Shown here: positions 25,638 to 34,044 of the stretch, piece after piece
Layout of the letters: each line of letters starts with the position of its first letter
Position numbering within the stretch: position 1 is the first letter of the stretch
NCBI GenBank assembly: GCA_035498405.1
Contig: DATKAE010000034.1
Location: forward strand, 4,181-68,180
Direction of reading: 5' to 3'
Length of the DNA stretch: 64,000 nt
DNA from: DATBFU01 sp035498405
GTDB lineage: Bacteria > Acidobacteriota > Thermoanaerobaculia > UBA5066 > Gp7-AA6
Notes under the pieces: generated by a model
What the model was told of the DNA's origin: nothing
Databases searched by the model: none
The model's input: the letters and a program-made list of their open reading frames with translations, nothing else
Made by a program: the position numbers and the translations under genes

Positions 25638-27796
25638 TACGCCGGCGTCAGGTCGGCATACCGCGCCATGAACATCTTCTTGCCGGCGCGGTCGAAGAAG
25701 ACAGTCAGACGCGTGTCGTCGCCGGAGCCCTCCTGCGCGAGGATCACGCCGTAACCGTACCGCGGGTGGCGCACGCGCCGCCCGCGGCGCAGCGGCCCCG
25801 GATCCGGTTCGGCCTCGAACTCGTCCTCGTCTCGTCCGAGACCGCGGTCGAACAATGTCGGCCGGAGCGAGCGCGACGACGAGATCCCCCGCTCCTCGAG
25901 CGCCTCGCGCGGGAGCTCCTCGACGAACCGGGACGGGGACCGAAACTGGACCCGGCCGTAGACGAGTCGCCGATCCGCGAGAGTCAGGGTCAGCTCGTCT
26001 CTGGCCCGGGTCATGCCCACGTAGAGCAGACGCCTTTCCTCTTCGAGCTCGTCCGGGTCCTCGGCGGAGTTGCCGTGCGGGAGGTACCCTTCCTCGAGGC
26101 CGACGACGAACACCGCGGGGAACTCGAGCCCCTTGGCCGCGTGGAGGGTCGAGAGCGTCACCGCGCCGCCGCGCGCGTCGGTGTCGAGCTCGGTGGCGAG
26201 CGAGACGGCATCCAGATAGTCGGCGATCGTCGCCCCCTCCTCGTTGGACCTTTCGAATTCGCGGGCCGACGAGAGCAGCTCTTCCAGATTCTCACGGCGC
26301 GTCACGTCCTCGGGCTCCTCGGAGCCCTCGTAGAGGGCGGCGTAGCCGGTCGCCGCGAGCAGGTGCTCGAGCAGCGCCGAAGGCGTGTAGCTCGCCGCCT
26401 TCGCGCCGAGATCGGAAATGACGGCGCGGAAGCGGGAGAGCGCCATCCGGGCACGTTCCGAGAGGCCCGGCAGCGCCTCCCCCGAGACCGCCCACCAGGA
26501 CCGACCCGTGTCCCGGACCCGCTCCGCGATGCGCTCGAGAGTCGCCGATCCGATGCCCCGCGCCGGGACGTTCACGACGCGGCGAAACGCGAGGTCGTCC
26601 TCGGGACGGACCGCGAGTCGAAGGTAGGCGAGCGCGTCCTTGACCTCGGCGCGCTCGTAGAACTTCATCCCTCCCACGACGACGTAGGGAATCCGGCGGC
26701 GAAGCAGCTCCTCTTCGAAGGCGCGCGACTGGGCGTTCGTGCGATAGAGAACGGCGATCTCGGAAGGAGCTCTTCCCGCCTCCGCCACGGTCCGGGCTAC
26801 CTCCTCGGCCTCCTGGCGATCCTCCTCGAAGCGCCACAGTCGGACACGGGCGCCGGGACCGCGGTCCGAGGACAGAGCCTTCGGGCGGCGACGGCGGTTG
26901 TGCGACACCAGCGCCGAGGCCGCCTCCAGGATTCCCGTCGTCGAGCGGTAGTTGCGCTCGAGCGCTACGATGCGTGCGCCCGGAAAGTCGCTGTCGAAGC
27001 CGAGGATGTGCTCGACCTCGGCCCCCCGCCACCGATAGATCGCCTGATCCTCGTCTCCCACCGCGCAGAGCGAATCGGCCGTCGCGCCGAGCAGCTTCAC
27101 GAGCGCATCCTGCGAGGCATTGGTGTCCTGATACTCATCGATCAGGAGGTGCCGCACCCGCCGCCGCTCCGCGGCCAGCAGCTCGGGTGTGCCGCGCAGA
27201 AGCCGCACCGGCCGGACGATCAGGTCATCGAAATCCAGGGCCCCGGAGGCCGAGAGCTTCTTCTCGTAGATCCGATAGACCCGCGCGATCCGCTCTCCGG
27301 CGAAGTCATTCTGCGCGGCCTCGAACTCCTGCGGTGTCAGGAGGGCGTTCTTGGCCTGCGAGATGCGGGCCCTGACCGCGCCGGGGGTGAGAACCTCTTC
27401 CGAAACGCCGGCCTCCGCCATCGCCTCCTTCACCAGGGTTAGCTGATCGGCGCTGTCGGCGATCGAAAAGTGCGGATCGAGCCTCGCGCTGGCCGCGTTG
27501 CGGCGCAGGAAGCGCAGGCCGAAGGAATGGAAAGTGCCGACGAAGCCCAGGCGCGTCGCCGACGCCGAGAGTCGCCGGGCCCGCTCCCGCATCTCGGCGG
27601 CCGCCTTGTTGGTGAACGTGACGGCCACGATCGTGCGGGGATCGCCGCCGGTCTCCACCAGACGCGCCAGCCGGTGGGTAATGACCCGCGTCTTTCCCGA
27701 GCCGGCGCCGGCGAGCACGAGGAGCGGCCCCCGCTCGTGGAGGACCGCCTCGCGCTGCTCCGGATTCAGACCGGAGAGAGCCGAAGACACGGACAT
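25637..27796 (-). CDS. pcrA: UvrD/PcrA-type superfamily 1 DNA helicase
   Basis: ATP-dependent 3'-5' DNA helicase for repair and replication, 719 residues. It has motif I LAGAGSGKTRVI near residue 30, VTFTNKAAAEMRERA (Ia), LLIDEYQDTN (II), GDEDQAIYRWRGA (III), LERNYRST (IV), LSTLHAAKGLEFPAVFV (V) and VGMTRARDELTL (VI). The C-terminal tail RVRHPRYGYGVI and VFFDRAGKKMFM matches the PcrA/UvrD family tail. The ATG has no Shine-Dalgarno; TAGACT lies 9 bases upstream. The UvrD/PcrA/Rep distinction cannot be settled by reading alone. Confidence 0.94.
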   Translation of the reverse strand: MSVSSALSGLNPEQREAVLHERGPLLVLAGAGSGKTRVITHRLARLVETGGDPRTIVAVTFTNKAAAEMRERARRLSASATRLGFVGTFHSFGLRFLRRNAASARLDPHFSIADSADQLTLVKEAMAEAGVSEEVLTPGAVRARISQAKNALLTPQEFEAAQNDFAGERIARVYRIYEKKLSASGALDFDDLIVRPVRLLRGTPELLAAERRRVRHLLIDEYQDTNASQDALVKLLGATADSLCAVGDEDQAIYRWRGAEVEHILGFDSDFPGARIVALERNYRSTTGILEAASALVSHNRRRRPKALSSDRGPGARVRLWRFEEDRQEAEEVARTVAEAGRAPSEIAVLYRTNAQSRAFEEELLRRRIPYVVVGGMKFYERAEVKDALAYLRLAVRPEDDLAFRRVVNVPARGIGSATLERIAERVRDTGRSWWAVSGEALPGLSERARMALSRFRAVISDLGAKAASYTPSALLEHLLAATGYAALYEGSEEPEDVTRRENLEELLSSAREFERSNEEGATIADYLDAVSLATELDTDARGGAVTLSTLHAAKGLEFPAVFVVGLEEGYLPHGNSAEDPDELEEERRLLYVGMTRARDELTLTLADRRLVYGRVQFRSPSRFVEELPREALEERGISSSRSLRPTLFDRGLGRDEDEFEAEPDPGPLRRGRRVRHPRYGYGVILAQEGSGDDTRLTVFFDRAGKKMFMARYADLTPA

Positions 27797-27805
27797 ACGA
27801 GGAGG

Positions 27806-27811
27806 AGTCTA
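27806..27811 (-). promoter_or_regulatory. Putative -10 box (TAGACT) before the helicase gene
   Basis: Minus-strand GACGGTAGACTC with TAGACT ending 9 bases before the ATG, identical in core and spacing to the element before glyA. Confidence 0.45.
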
Positions 27812-27833
27812 CCGTCGACCGGCGGCGTCCCCC

Positions 27834-29660
27834 TCATTCCACCGTGACCGACTTGGCCAGATTTCGAGGCTGATCCACGTCGCAGCCGCGTCGCAGGGCG
27901 ACGTGGTACGCGAGCAGCTGCAGAGGGATCACCGAGAGGATCGGCTGCAACTCGGGAATCGTTTCCGGAAGGACGAGCACGTGGTCGGCGATGGCGGCGA
28001 CCCCCTCGTCGGGGCGGGTCGTCAGCACGATGGCGATTCCATCGCGTGCCTTGACCTCCTGCAAATTGGAGAGGGTCTTCTCCCGCCAGAGATCGTGGGG
28101 GGCGAGCACGACGACCGGGAGCTTCTCGTCGACCAGCGCGATCGGGCCGTGCTTCATCTCTCCCGCCGGGTATCCCTCGGCGTGGATGTAGGAGATCTCC
28201 TTCAGCTTCAGCGCGCCTTCCAGCGCCACCGGATAATGAAGGCCGCGGCCCAGGAAGAGGAAGTCGCTGGCATTCTGGTACCGCTTGGCGAGGTCCTCGA
28301 GCTGGGGCTCCAAAGAGAGGGTGCGGCCCACGGCCGACGGCAGCCGCGCGAGGGCCTGACGCTCGGACTCGGTCAGCCCCTTCCCGAGACCCCGAGACTC
28401 GCGCAGCTTCGCGGCGATGACGAAGAGGACGGCGAGCTGCGTCGTGAAGGCCTTCGTCGACGCCACGCCGATCTCCGGGCCGGCGTGCGTCGGGAAGACC
28501 GCGTCCGCCATCCGCGCGATCTGACTGCCGGGCACGTTGACGATCGCCCCGATCGGCGAGCCCGCCCGCCGTGCCTCGGAGAGCGCCGCAACGGTGTCCG
28601 CGGTCTCTCCGGACTGCGAAATCCCGATCGTCAGCGTCCGCCCGTCCACGACCGGGCGCCGGTAGCGAAACTCGCTGCCGTAGTCCACCTCGACGGGCAG
28701 ACGCGCCATCCCCTCGATGAGGAACTTGCCGATCTGGGCCGCGTGCCAGGATGTCCCGCAGGCGAGCAACAGCACGCGATCGAAGCCTGCCACCCGTTCC
28801 GGGGAGAGCAGCGGGTCGGCGATCAAGATCTCGCCGGTTTCGAGCGATACCTTCCCCCCGATCGTCTCGGCAATCGCGGTCGGCTGCTCGTGGATCTCCT
28901 TGGCCATGAAGTGGCGGTAGCCGCCCTTCTCGGCCGCCACGGCGTCCCACAGGATCCGGTGCGGCGGCCGCTCGGGAGTTCGCCCCTGCGCATCGATGAT
29001 CTTCACGCCCCGCGCGTCGACGCGCGCAATGTCCCCGTCCTCGAGAAAGATGACGTCGCGCGTCCACGGCACGAGCGCCACCGGATCGGAAGCGAGGAAG
29101 TTCTCTCCCTGTCCGAGACCCAACACGAGCGGAGGCCCCGAACGGGCGGCGACGAGGACCCCCGGCTCATCGCTCGAAGTGACGACGACGGCGTAGGCGC
29201 CCGTCAACCGGGACGCCGCCTCGCGGACGGCCTCGAAGAGATCTCCCCGGAACGCCTGCTCGACCTCGTGCGCGAACACCTCCGTGTCCGTCTCGCTCGA
29301 GAAGCGGTGTCCCGCCGACGACAGGGCGGCCTTACGCTCGGCGAAGTTCTCGAAGATGCCGTTGTGAATGACCACGATCCGGCCGTCGCAGTCCGTATGG
29401 GGGTGGGCGTTGCCGGCCGTCGGGCGGCCGTGCGTCGCCCAGCGCGTGTGGCCGATGCCGGTCGTCCCCGCGCTGGGGGCGCCGTTTAGCTTCTCGACCA
29501 GGTTGGAAAGCTTGCCCGCGCTGCGGGAGATCGAGAAGCGGCCGTTGGAGAGCGTCGCGATACCCGCCGAATCGTAGCCGCGGTACTCGAGCCGCTTCAA
29601 GCCGTCGAGCAGGAGGGGGGCCGCTTGCCGAGGACCGACGTAACCGACGATGCCGCACAT
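27834..29660 (-). CDS. glmS: Glutamine-fructose-6-phosphate aminotransferase
   Basis: Makes glucosamine-6-phosphate, the first step to UDP-GlcNAc. The 608-residue protein starts MCGIVGYVG, so Cys2 becomes the N-terminal nucleophile. The glutaminase domain has GIGHTRWATHG and SDTEVF-like SETDTEVFAHE. Two SIS domains follow (LLACGTSWHAA, ISQSGETADT, FLGRGLHYPVALEGALKLKEISY), and it ends DQPRNLAKSVTVE as expected. The start at 29660 is set by Cys2; a GGAGAG lies 10 bases upstream. It is 96 bases after glmU on the same strand. No glmS ribozyme was recognised in that gap. Confidence 0.97.
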   Translation of the reverse strand: MCGIVGYVGPRQAAPLLLDGLKRLEYRGYDSAGIATLSNGRFSISRSAGKLSNLVEKLNGAPSAGTTGIGHTRWATHGRPTAGNAHPHTDCDGRIVVIHNGIFENFAERKAALSSAGHRFSSETDTEVFAHEVEQAFRGDLFEAVREAASRLTGAYAVVVTSSDEPGVLVAARSGPPLVLGLGQGENFLASDPVALVPWTRDVIFLEDGDIARVDARGVKIIDAQGRTPERPPHRILWDAVAAEKGGYRHFMAKEIHEQPTAIAETIGGKVSLETGEILIADPLLSPERVAGFDRVLLLACGTSWHAAQIGKFLIEGMARLPVEVDYGSEFRYRRPVVDGRTLTIGISQSGETADTVAALSEARRAGSPIGAIVNVPGSQIARMADAVFPTHAGPEIGVASTKAFTTQLAVLFVIAAKLRESRGLGKGLTESERQALARLPSAVGRTLSLEPQLEDLAKRYQNASDFLFLGRGLHYPVALEGALKLKEISYIHAEGYPAGEMKHGPIALVDEKLPVVVLAPHDLWREKTLSNLQEVKARDGIAIVLTTRPDEGVAAIADHVLVLPETIPELQPILSVIPLQLLAYHVALRRGCDVDQPRNLAKSVTVE

Positions 29661-29756
29661 GATCACTGCTCTCCGCAAAAGGGCGTCGGCGGACCGAAGG
29701 ATCCGGCCGTCTCGCCGCCTTCGCGACGGGAAGGATCGGCCGGCGACGCCTTCGAC

Positions 29757-31187
29757 TTATTTCCCATTCTTGCCCGTTTCCGTCGCCCGCCGGGCCTCCA
29801 GCTTCTTCTTCCGCTTCTCGACCCAACCCTCGACATTCGTCTGCGCGACCCGGGAGAGCGCCAATGCTCCCTCCGGCACGTCTTCCGTGATCGTCGCGCC
29901 CGCCCCGACGTAGGCTCCCCGGCCGACGGTGACGGGCGCAACCAGTTGCGAGTCGCTCCCGACGAACACGCCCTCGCCGATTTCGGTATGGTTCTTCTTC
30001 AAGCCGTCGTAGTTGCAGGTGATCACGCCCGCGCCGATGTTGGAATTCGCCCCGACCGCCGCGTCGCCCAGGTAGGCGAGGTGCAGGGCTTTGACGCCCG
30101 GGTGGAGCACCGTGTTCTTCGTTTCGACGAAGTTGCCGACCCGGACGTCCTCCTCCAGCACCGTACCCGGCCGAAGCCGTGCGAAGGGCCCGACCCGGCA
30201 GCGAGGGCCGACTCGGGCTCCCTCCAGTTCGCAATGGGGACCCACGACGGCCCCCGGGCTCAGCGTCGAGTCGACGATTCTCGTGAAGGGCAGCACCTCG
30301 ACGCCCTCAGAGAGCGACGTCTCGCCCTCCAGACACACGAACGGATGCAAGACCACGTCCGGCTCGATTTTCACCCGCAAGCCGACCCGGGTCGTCAACG
30401 GATCGATGACCGTGGCCCCCGCGTCGAGCGCGCCCTCGATGCGCCGGCGATGTTCGATCTCCTCGGTGGCCGCGAGGTCGCGGCGGGTCTGGACGGTCCA
30501 GGCCTCGCGCCAATCCGCGGCCGCCACGGCTTCGACTCGCCCGCCCGACCGGACCAGCGTCTCGACCGCGGCCGCCAACGGGAGCTCCTCCGCAACCGGC
30601 TTCGCCTTCTGCGGCCCGAGCGCCAGCTCGATCGCTCCCGGCGCGAAACAGTAGACGCCGGCGCTGACCTCGGCGATCTTCCTGTCCCTGGCCGAGGCGC
30701 TCTTGGCGTCGGCCACGCGTCGAACGCGGCCTCGCGCGTCGCGCACGACCCGGCCGAAGTCTCCGGGATCGGGTGGCCGAAAGGAGAGCAGCGCGAGGTC
30801 GAGTCCGCGACGCCGCCGGCGCTCGACGAGCGACGCCAGCGTTTCGAAACGAAGCAGTGGCGTGTCACCGGCGAGCACGAGGGTCGGGCCGTCTCCGGGC
30901 CCGAGAGAGTCGAGCGCGTGCCGAACCGCGTCGCCGGCGCCGGGCGACGGCCGGGGCCCGTCGAAGACGATCGCCTGCCCGGCAAACGCGTCGCGGATCG
31001 GCTCACCGCCGGGACCCAGCGCGACGACGACGCGGGACGGGTTGAGGCCGTGGGCCGCGCTGAGGACCGCCTCGAGCAGCGTCCGCCCGCCGACCCGGTG
31101 CAGAACCTTGGGCACCGCCGAGCGCATCTGCGCGCCGACGCCACCCGCCAGGATGATGACGCGCGGAGCGCCTTCCGGCCGCGCCAC
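29757..31187 (-). CDS. glmU: GlmU-like UDP-GlcNAc pyrophosphorylase / GlcN-1-P acetyltransferase, N-domain divergent
   Basis: About 476 residues. The C-terminal left-handed beta-helix acetyltransferase looks intact: IGPFARLRPGT-like VGPFARLRPGT, VGNFVETKN, LHLAYLGDAAVG, NIGAGVITCNYDG and VFVGSDSQLVAPV. The N-terminal uridyltransferase keeps ILAGG and PKVLH, but where E. coli has GTRM (R18) it has GAQM. The INTG position is VSAG, and the GVNNR metal-site segment is WTVQT. The first activity may be weak or altered. GTG at 31187 is chosen because the family starts a few residues before VIILAGG; the frame runs open to a GTG at 31253 with an Arg-rich extension. It leads glmU-glmS. Confidence 0.88.
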   Translation of the reverse strand: MARPEGAPRVIILAGGVGAQMRSAVPKVLHRVGGRTLLEAVLSAAHGLNPSRVVVALGPGGEPIRDAFAGQAIVFDGPRPSPGAGDAVRHALDSLGPGDGPTLVLAGDTPLLRFETLASLVERRRRRGLDLALLSFRPPDPGDFGRVVRDARGRVRRVADAKSASARDRKIAEVSAGVYCFAPGAIELALGPQKAKPVAEELPLAAAVETLVRSGGRVEAVAAADWREAWTVQTRRDLAATEEIEHRRRIEGALDAGATVIDPLTTRVGLRVKIEPDVVLHPFVCLEGETSLSEGVEVLPFTRIVDSTLSPGAVVGPHCELEGARVGPRCRVGPFARLRPGTVLEEDVRVGNFVETKNTVLHPGVKALHLAYLGDAAVGANSNIGAGVITCNYDGLKKNHTEIGEGVFVGSDSQLVAPVTVGRGAYVGAGATITEDVPEGALALSRVAQTNVEGWVEKRKKKLEARRATETGKNGK

Positions 31188-31290
31188 ATCTCTTCGGCTG
31201 CGCCCGGCGGCGGCCGCGATGGAGCGGCGGCGGATTCTCTTCTCCGATAACACCGTGCTCGGGCTTCCCGCTTGCGGCGGATCGCCCGTC

Positions 31291-31959
31291 TTACGAAGCG
31301 AGCAGCTCCTGGAACTCCGGCGTGTCGCGAACCGGATCGAAGTCGCTGTCGTGGCGCGCCAGGATCCGGTTGCTCTGATCTTCCTCGATGGCGCGCTTCA
31401 GGTGCTCCAAGGACGTTCCGTGTTCCCCGCTCTGCGCATAGCAGCACGCCAAGAGGAAATCGACCTTGCCGCCACCGTTCTTCCGAACCGCGCGCTTCAG
31501 GTGCTCGATCGCCTCGGCCACCTGTCCGCGGTTCTTGGCCAAGACGGCCGCGTAGTAGAAATCTTCCGGTTCCGTCAGCGCCGGAGCGACCGCCTTCTTC
31601 TGGCGCTCGCAGACGGCCAGGTAAACGCGGGCTCGGTCCGCGAGCTCCTTCTCGTCCGGGTACTTCTGGATCAGTTCGTTGAAGTGCCGCTCCGCCTCTT
31701 CGATCTTCTTCCTCTGGAGGGCCGCCGCACCGCGGTCGAACTCCTTTCGGGCGCTTTCGGCCAGCCGCGAGAGCTCCCGAAGAGTCTGCGCCTTCTTGGC
31801 CGCCGGAGCCTCGGCTCCTCCCAGAAGACCCAGCTTGTCCATTTTCTTCTCCAGGTCATCGATGCGCACCGTCAGGGCGTCGGCCAGGGCCTGAACGCTC
31901 ATCTTGGTCGCGTTGTCCCGCAAGAATCGGAGTTCCGCTTCCGTCCAGCGTTTTGACAT
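31291..31959 (-). CDS. TPR-like protein with N-terminal helix-turn-helix-like segment
   Basis: 222 residues, cytoplasmic. Residues 1-48 (WTEAELRFLRDNATKMSVQA, then LADAL) look like a small helical SANT/HTH-like domain. Residues about 60-200 contain tetratricopeptide-like helical pairs (RGAALQRKKIEEAERHFNEL, EAIEHLKRAVRKN, TSLEHLKRAIEED). A GGGAGG Shine-Dalgarno lies 9 bases before the ATG. It is on the same strand as glmU with a gap of about 100 bases. No defined function; a scaffold or adaptor is a reasonable guess. Confidence 0.75.
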   Translation of the reverse strand: MSKRWTEAELRFLRDNATKMSVQALADALTVRIDDLEKKMDKLGLLGGAEAPAAKKAQTLRELSRLAESARKEFDRGAAALQRKKIEEAERHFNELIQKYPDEKELADRARVYLAVCERQKKAVAPALTEPEDFYYAAVLAKNRGQVAEAIEHLKRAVRKNGGGKVDFLLACCYAQSGEHGTSLEHLKRAIEEDQSNRILARHDSDFDPVRDTPEFQELLAS

Positions 31960-32098
31960 CGTACAAATCCTCCCGGTGCGTTGTCGAAAAAACGGCGTAT
32001 TTTATGGGGCGCCGCCCCCCCTGTCAAATCGGAGGGGCGGCCGCCCGCGGAATGGGCCCGAGGACAGCGGCGTTTTTCTCCCCGTGGGAGAACCCGAA

Positions 32099-32386
32099 AT
32101 GCGCAACCCGATCCGGGCGCTTGCCATCGCCGTCGCGATTCTCGTCGTCTGCCTGGCGCCGGCGGCCGCCGCGGACCGCACCCAAACCGCATCCGGCACG
32201 ATCTCACGGCTGGACGCCCCGCACCAGACGCTCGTCGTCAAGGTCGGCGACGAGGATGTGAAGTTCGTCTGGAACGCCGACACGCGAATCAACGGCGTGC
32301 TCTCCCCGGGGGCCAAAGTCACGGTGCGCTACGCCACGCAACCCGACGGCCAGAACCTGGCCTTCCAGATCTCGGTCGGGAGATAG
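32099..32386 (+). CDS. Small exported protein
   Basis: 95 residues. A clear signal peptide (IRALAIAVAILVVCLAPAAA, cut about residue 24) is followed by about 70 residues with alternating strands: ASGTISRLDAPHQTLVVKVG and ADTRINGVLSPGAKVTVRY. This is the pattern of small OB-fold-like exported proteins such as DUF5666-type domains. The start follows GGGAG 8 bases upstream; a longer in-frame version would place the signal peptide internally. Divergent from the TPR gene. Function unknown. Confidence 0.72.
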   Translation: MRNPIRALAIAVAILVVCLAPAAAADRTQTASGTISRLDAPHQTLVVKVGDEDVKFVWNADTRINGVLSPGAKVTVRYATQPDGQNLAFQISVGR

Positions 32387-32453
32387 AACGGGCCCGCGGG
32401 CGGTGCGAATCGGCCGCTCCCGCGAGCCGCCGGTCCGAGCCCTCTCCTTTTGC

Positions 32454-32459
32454 TAGAAT
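32454..32459 (+). promoter_or_regulatory. Putative -10 box (TAGAAT) before the ferredoxin gene
   Basis: TAGAAT, five of six to consensus, followed by a leader of about 30 bases with an AGGAGGAA Shine-Dalgarno. No clear -35. Confidence 0.4.
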
Positions 32460-32496
32460 CCTCACCTCTCAGAAACACGGAGAGGAGGAATTCCCG

Positions 32497-32766
32497 ATGG
32501 GTATGTACATCATCGCCGAGCCGTGCATCGGAACCAAGGACACGGCCTGCGTCGATGTTTGTCCGGTCGATTGCATCCATCCCCGCAAGGACGAGGCGGA
32601 CTTCGCGACTGCCGAGATGCTCTACATCGATCCGGATGTCTGCATCCAGTGCGGCAACTGCGAGCCGGCTTGCCCGGTGACGGCGATCTTCACCGAGGAG
32701 ACGATCCCGGAGAAGTGGAAGCACTACCAGCAGATCAACGCCGACTGGTACAAGAACCGCAAATAG
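32497..32766 (+). CDS. fdxA: 7Fe-type ferredoxin
   Basis: Small electron carrier, 89 residues. Cysteines C10, C18 and C22 (C-x7-C-x3-CP) plus C49, C52, C55 and C59 (CIQCGNCEPACP) match the [3Fe-4S][4Fe-4S] ferredoxins like Azotobacter FdI, including the extra free Cys (C26) near the first site. The C-terminal tail EKWKHYQQINADWY is also typical of that group. Start set by AGGAGGAA. No redox partner gene is adjacent. Confidence 0.93.
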   Translation: MGMYIIAEPCIGTKDTACVDVCPVDCIHPRKDEADFATAEMLYIDPDVCIQCGNCEPACPVTAIFTEETIPEKWKHYQQINADWYKNRK

Positions 32767-32770
32767 CGGC

Positions 32771-33532
32771 CTAGGACGACTTCCCCTTCAGGACCCTCGC
32801 GAGAAACGCGTCGGTCCGCGCATCGGCGTCCTTCGCATCCGCCGGCCGGTACACCTTCGGGTCACTCGACGAAGCGAACGCGTGCCCCCCGTCCGGGTAG
32901 ATCTTGAAATCGACGCTCTTGCCCTCCTGCTTCGCTCGGGCCTCGAACTCGCGCACGCTCTCCGCTGGAATTCCCTGATCCTGGCCGCCGAAGTTGCCGA
33001 GCAGGGGCACGCGCAGATTTGCGATCACTCCCCGGTCCGCGACCAGTCTCCCGTAATAGATCACCGCGCCGGAAAGCGGCGGCGACTGCTCGAAAGCCAG
33101 CTCGAGAGAGTAGCCGCCCCCGAAGCACCAGCCGATCGACGCCAGCCGGCCCGAGTCCACGTCGGAGCGTCCCTTCAGGTACTCGACCGCCGCCTTCAGC
33201 TGCCGCATGACGTGCTCCGGCGGGATTCGGCTGAGCTCGTGAGCCTTCATGGGATCGCTCGTCGCCTTCCCGCCGTAGAGGTCGGGAGCCAGCGCGACGT
33301 ACCCCGCCGCCGCGAAGTGATCCGCCTTCTGCTTGACGAAGTCGTTCAAGCCCCACCACTCCTGGATCACCACGATCGCGGGCTTCTTGCCGTCCGTCCC
33401 GGGCAGCGAGAGGTAGCCCGACACGGTTTCCGATCCGGCCGGGTAGGAGACCATCTTTCCCGCGGGCGCGGCGAAAACCACTCCGGCGGCGAGGCAGAGC
33501 GTGGCGGCCAGGGACAGCGTCTTTCGAGTCAT
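32771..33532 (-). CDS. Exported dienelactone hydrolase-family protein
   Basis: Alpha/beta hydrolase, 253 residues, with a signal peptide (1 to about 22, TLCLAAGVVFAAPAG). The Cys-Asp-His triad of dienelactone hydrolases is visible: IGWCFGGGYS (Cys), GQDQGIP (Asp) and PDGGHAFASS (His), with the family's VVIQEWWGLN near the start. Many family members act on unknown esters; secretion suggests an extracytoplasmic ester or lactone substrate. The ATG follows GGAGG by 4 bases. It converges on the ferredoxin gene with a 4-base gap, and is divergent from the SprT-like gene. Confidence 0.9.
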   Translation of the reverse strand: MTRKTLSLAATLCLAAGVVFAAPAGKMVSYPAGSETVSGYLSLPGTDGKKPAIVVIQEWWGLNDFVKQKADHFAAAGYVALAPDLYGGKATSDPMKAHELSRIPPEHVMRQLKAAVEYLKGRSDVDSGRLASIGWCFGGGYSLELAFEQSPPLSGAVIYYGRLVADRGVIANLRVPLLGNFGGQDQGIPAESVREFEARAKQEGKSVDFKIYPDGGHAFASSSDPKVYRPADAKDADARTDAFLARVLKGKSS

Positions 33533-33550
33533 GACTCCTCCGTTCTTCGC

Positions 33551-33558
33551 TAATCTTA
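33551..33558. promoter_or_regulatory. Overlapping divergent -10 boxes (DLH gene / SprT-like gene)
   Basis: The start codons are only 30 bp apart. On the plus strand TAATCT (33551-33556) ends 6 bases before the GTG. On the minus strand TAAGAT (33558-33553) precedes the Shine-Dalgarno of the hydrolase gene. The two boxes share four base pairs. Confidence 0.35.
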
Positions 33559-33562
33559 TCGG

Positions 33563-34042
33563 GTGCTGTTTCCGATCGAGCCCGGGGACGAAACCTCGCG
33601 CCTGCAGCGACTGTACGACCGCCTCGCGGCGCGGTTTGGACTCGGCGCGGCCGAGGTTCGCTTGTCCCACCGAAAGCTGACGGGAGGAGAGATCCGATAC
33701 GGCCCGCCTCACGTCATCACGATCTCCGCGCACCTTTCGGAGAACGAGCGTCTCGACACTCTGCTCCACGAGACGGCGCACGCCTGGGCCTTCGCGCGCC
33801 AGGGCCCCGGAGCCGGCCACGGGCCCGTCTTTCGCCGCCTGGCTCGGTGGCTCGGCGTCCGAGGTCGGCAGGCGCCCCTGACCCCGGCGCTCAAGGAGTT
33901 CCGGGCCCGCCGGGGGATCCTCTACCGATGCGAAGGATGCCTCCGGAGCTTCCCTCGCTTTCGCGCCCTGCGCGGCGCCCATCACTGCGTCGCGTGCGAT
34001 CGCGCGGGACGCCCGTCTCGGCTCCAGCGAGTTCGGGAGTAG
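33563..34042 (+). CDS. SprT-like zinc metalloprotease domain protein
   Basis: 159 residues with the zincin motif LLHETAHAWAF (HExxH) near residue 72 and a C-terminal zinc ribbon (YRCEGC and HHCVACDR, four cysteines). This is the SprT/Spartan-like arrangement; eukaryotic members cut DNA-protein crosslinks, while bacterial roles are unclear. The N-terminus (ETSRLQRLYDRLAARFGLG) fits the family. The start is GTG with no Shine-Dalgarno. A P1-family peptidase starts 2 bases after the stop. Confidence 0.85.
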   Translation: MLFPIEPGDETSRLQRLYDRLAARFGLGAAEVRLSHRKLTGGEIRYGPPHVITISAHLSENERLDTLLHETAHAWAFARQGPGAGHGPVFRRLARWLGVRGRQAPLTPALKEFRARRGILYRCEGCLRSFPRFRALRGAHHCVACDRAGRPSRLQRVRE

Positions 34043-34044
34043 GG

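Noticed and set aside
25583..27442. 619-codon frame on the plus strand
   Set aside because: Antisense to the helicase gene, which has all seven SF1 motifs.
29661..29756. glmS ribozyme
   Set aside because: The 96-base gap before glmS is shorter than the ribozyme and shows no matching core; glmU is directly upstream.
32387..32496. Small RNA or structured leader before the ferredoxin
   Set aside because: No strong hairpin or terminator; only a -10 box and Shine-Dalgarno could be supported.
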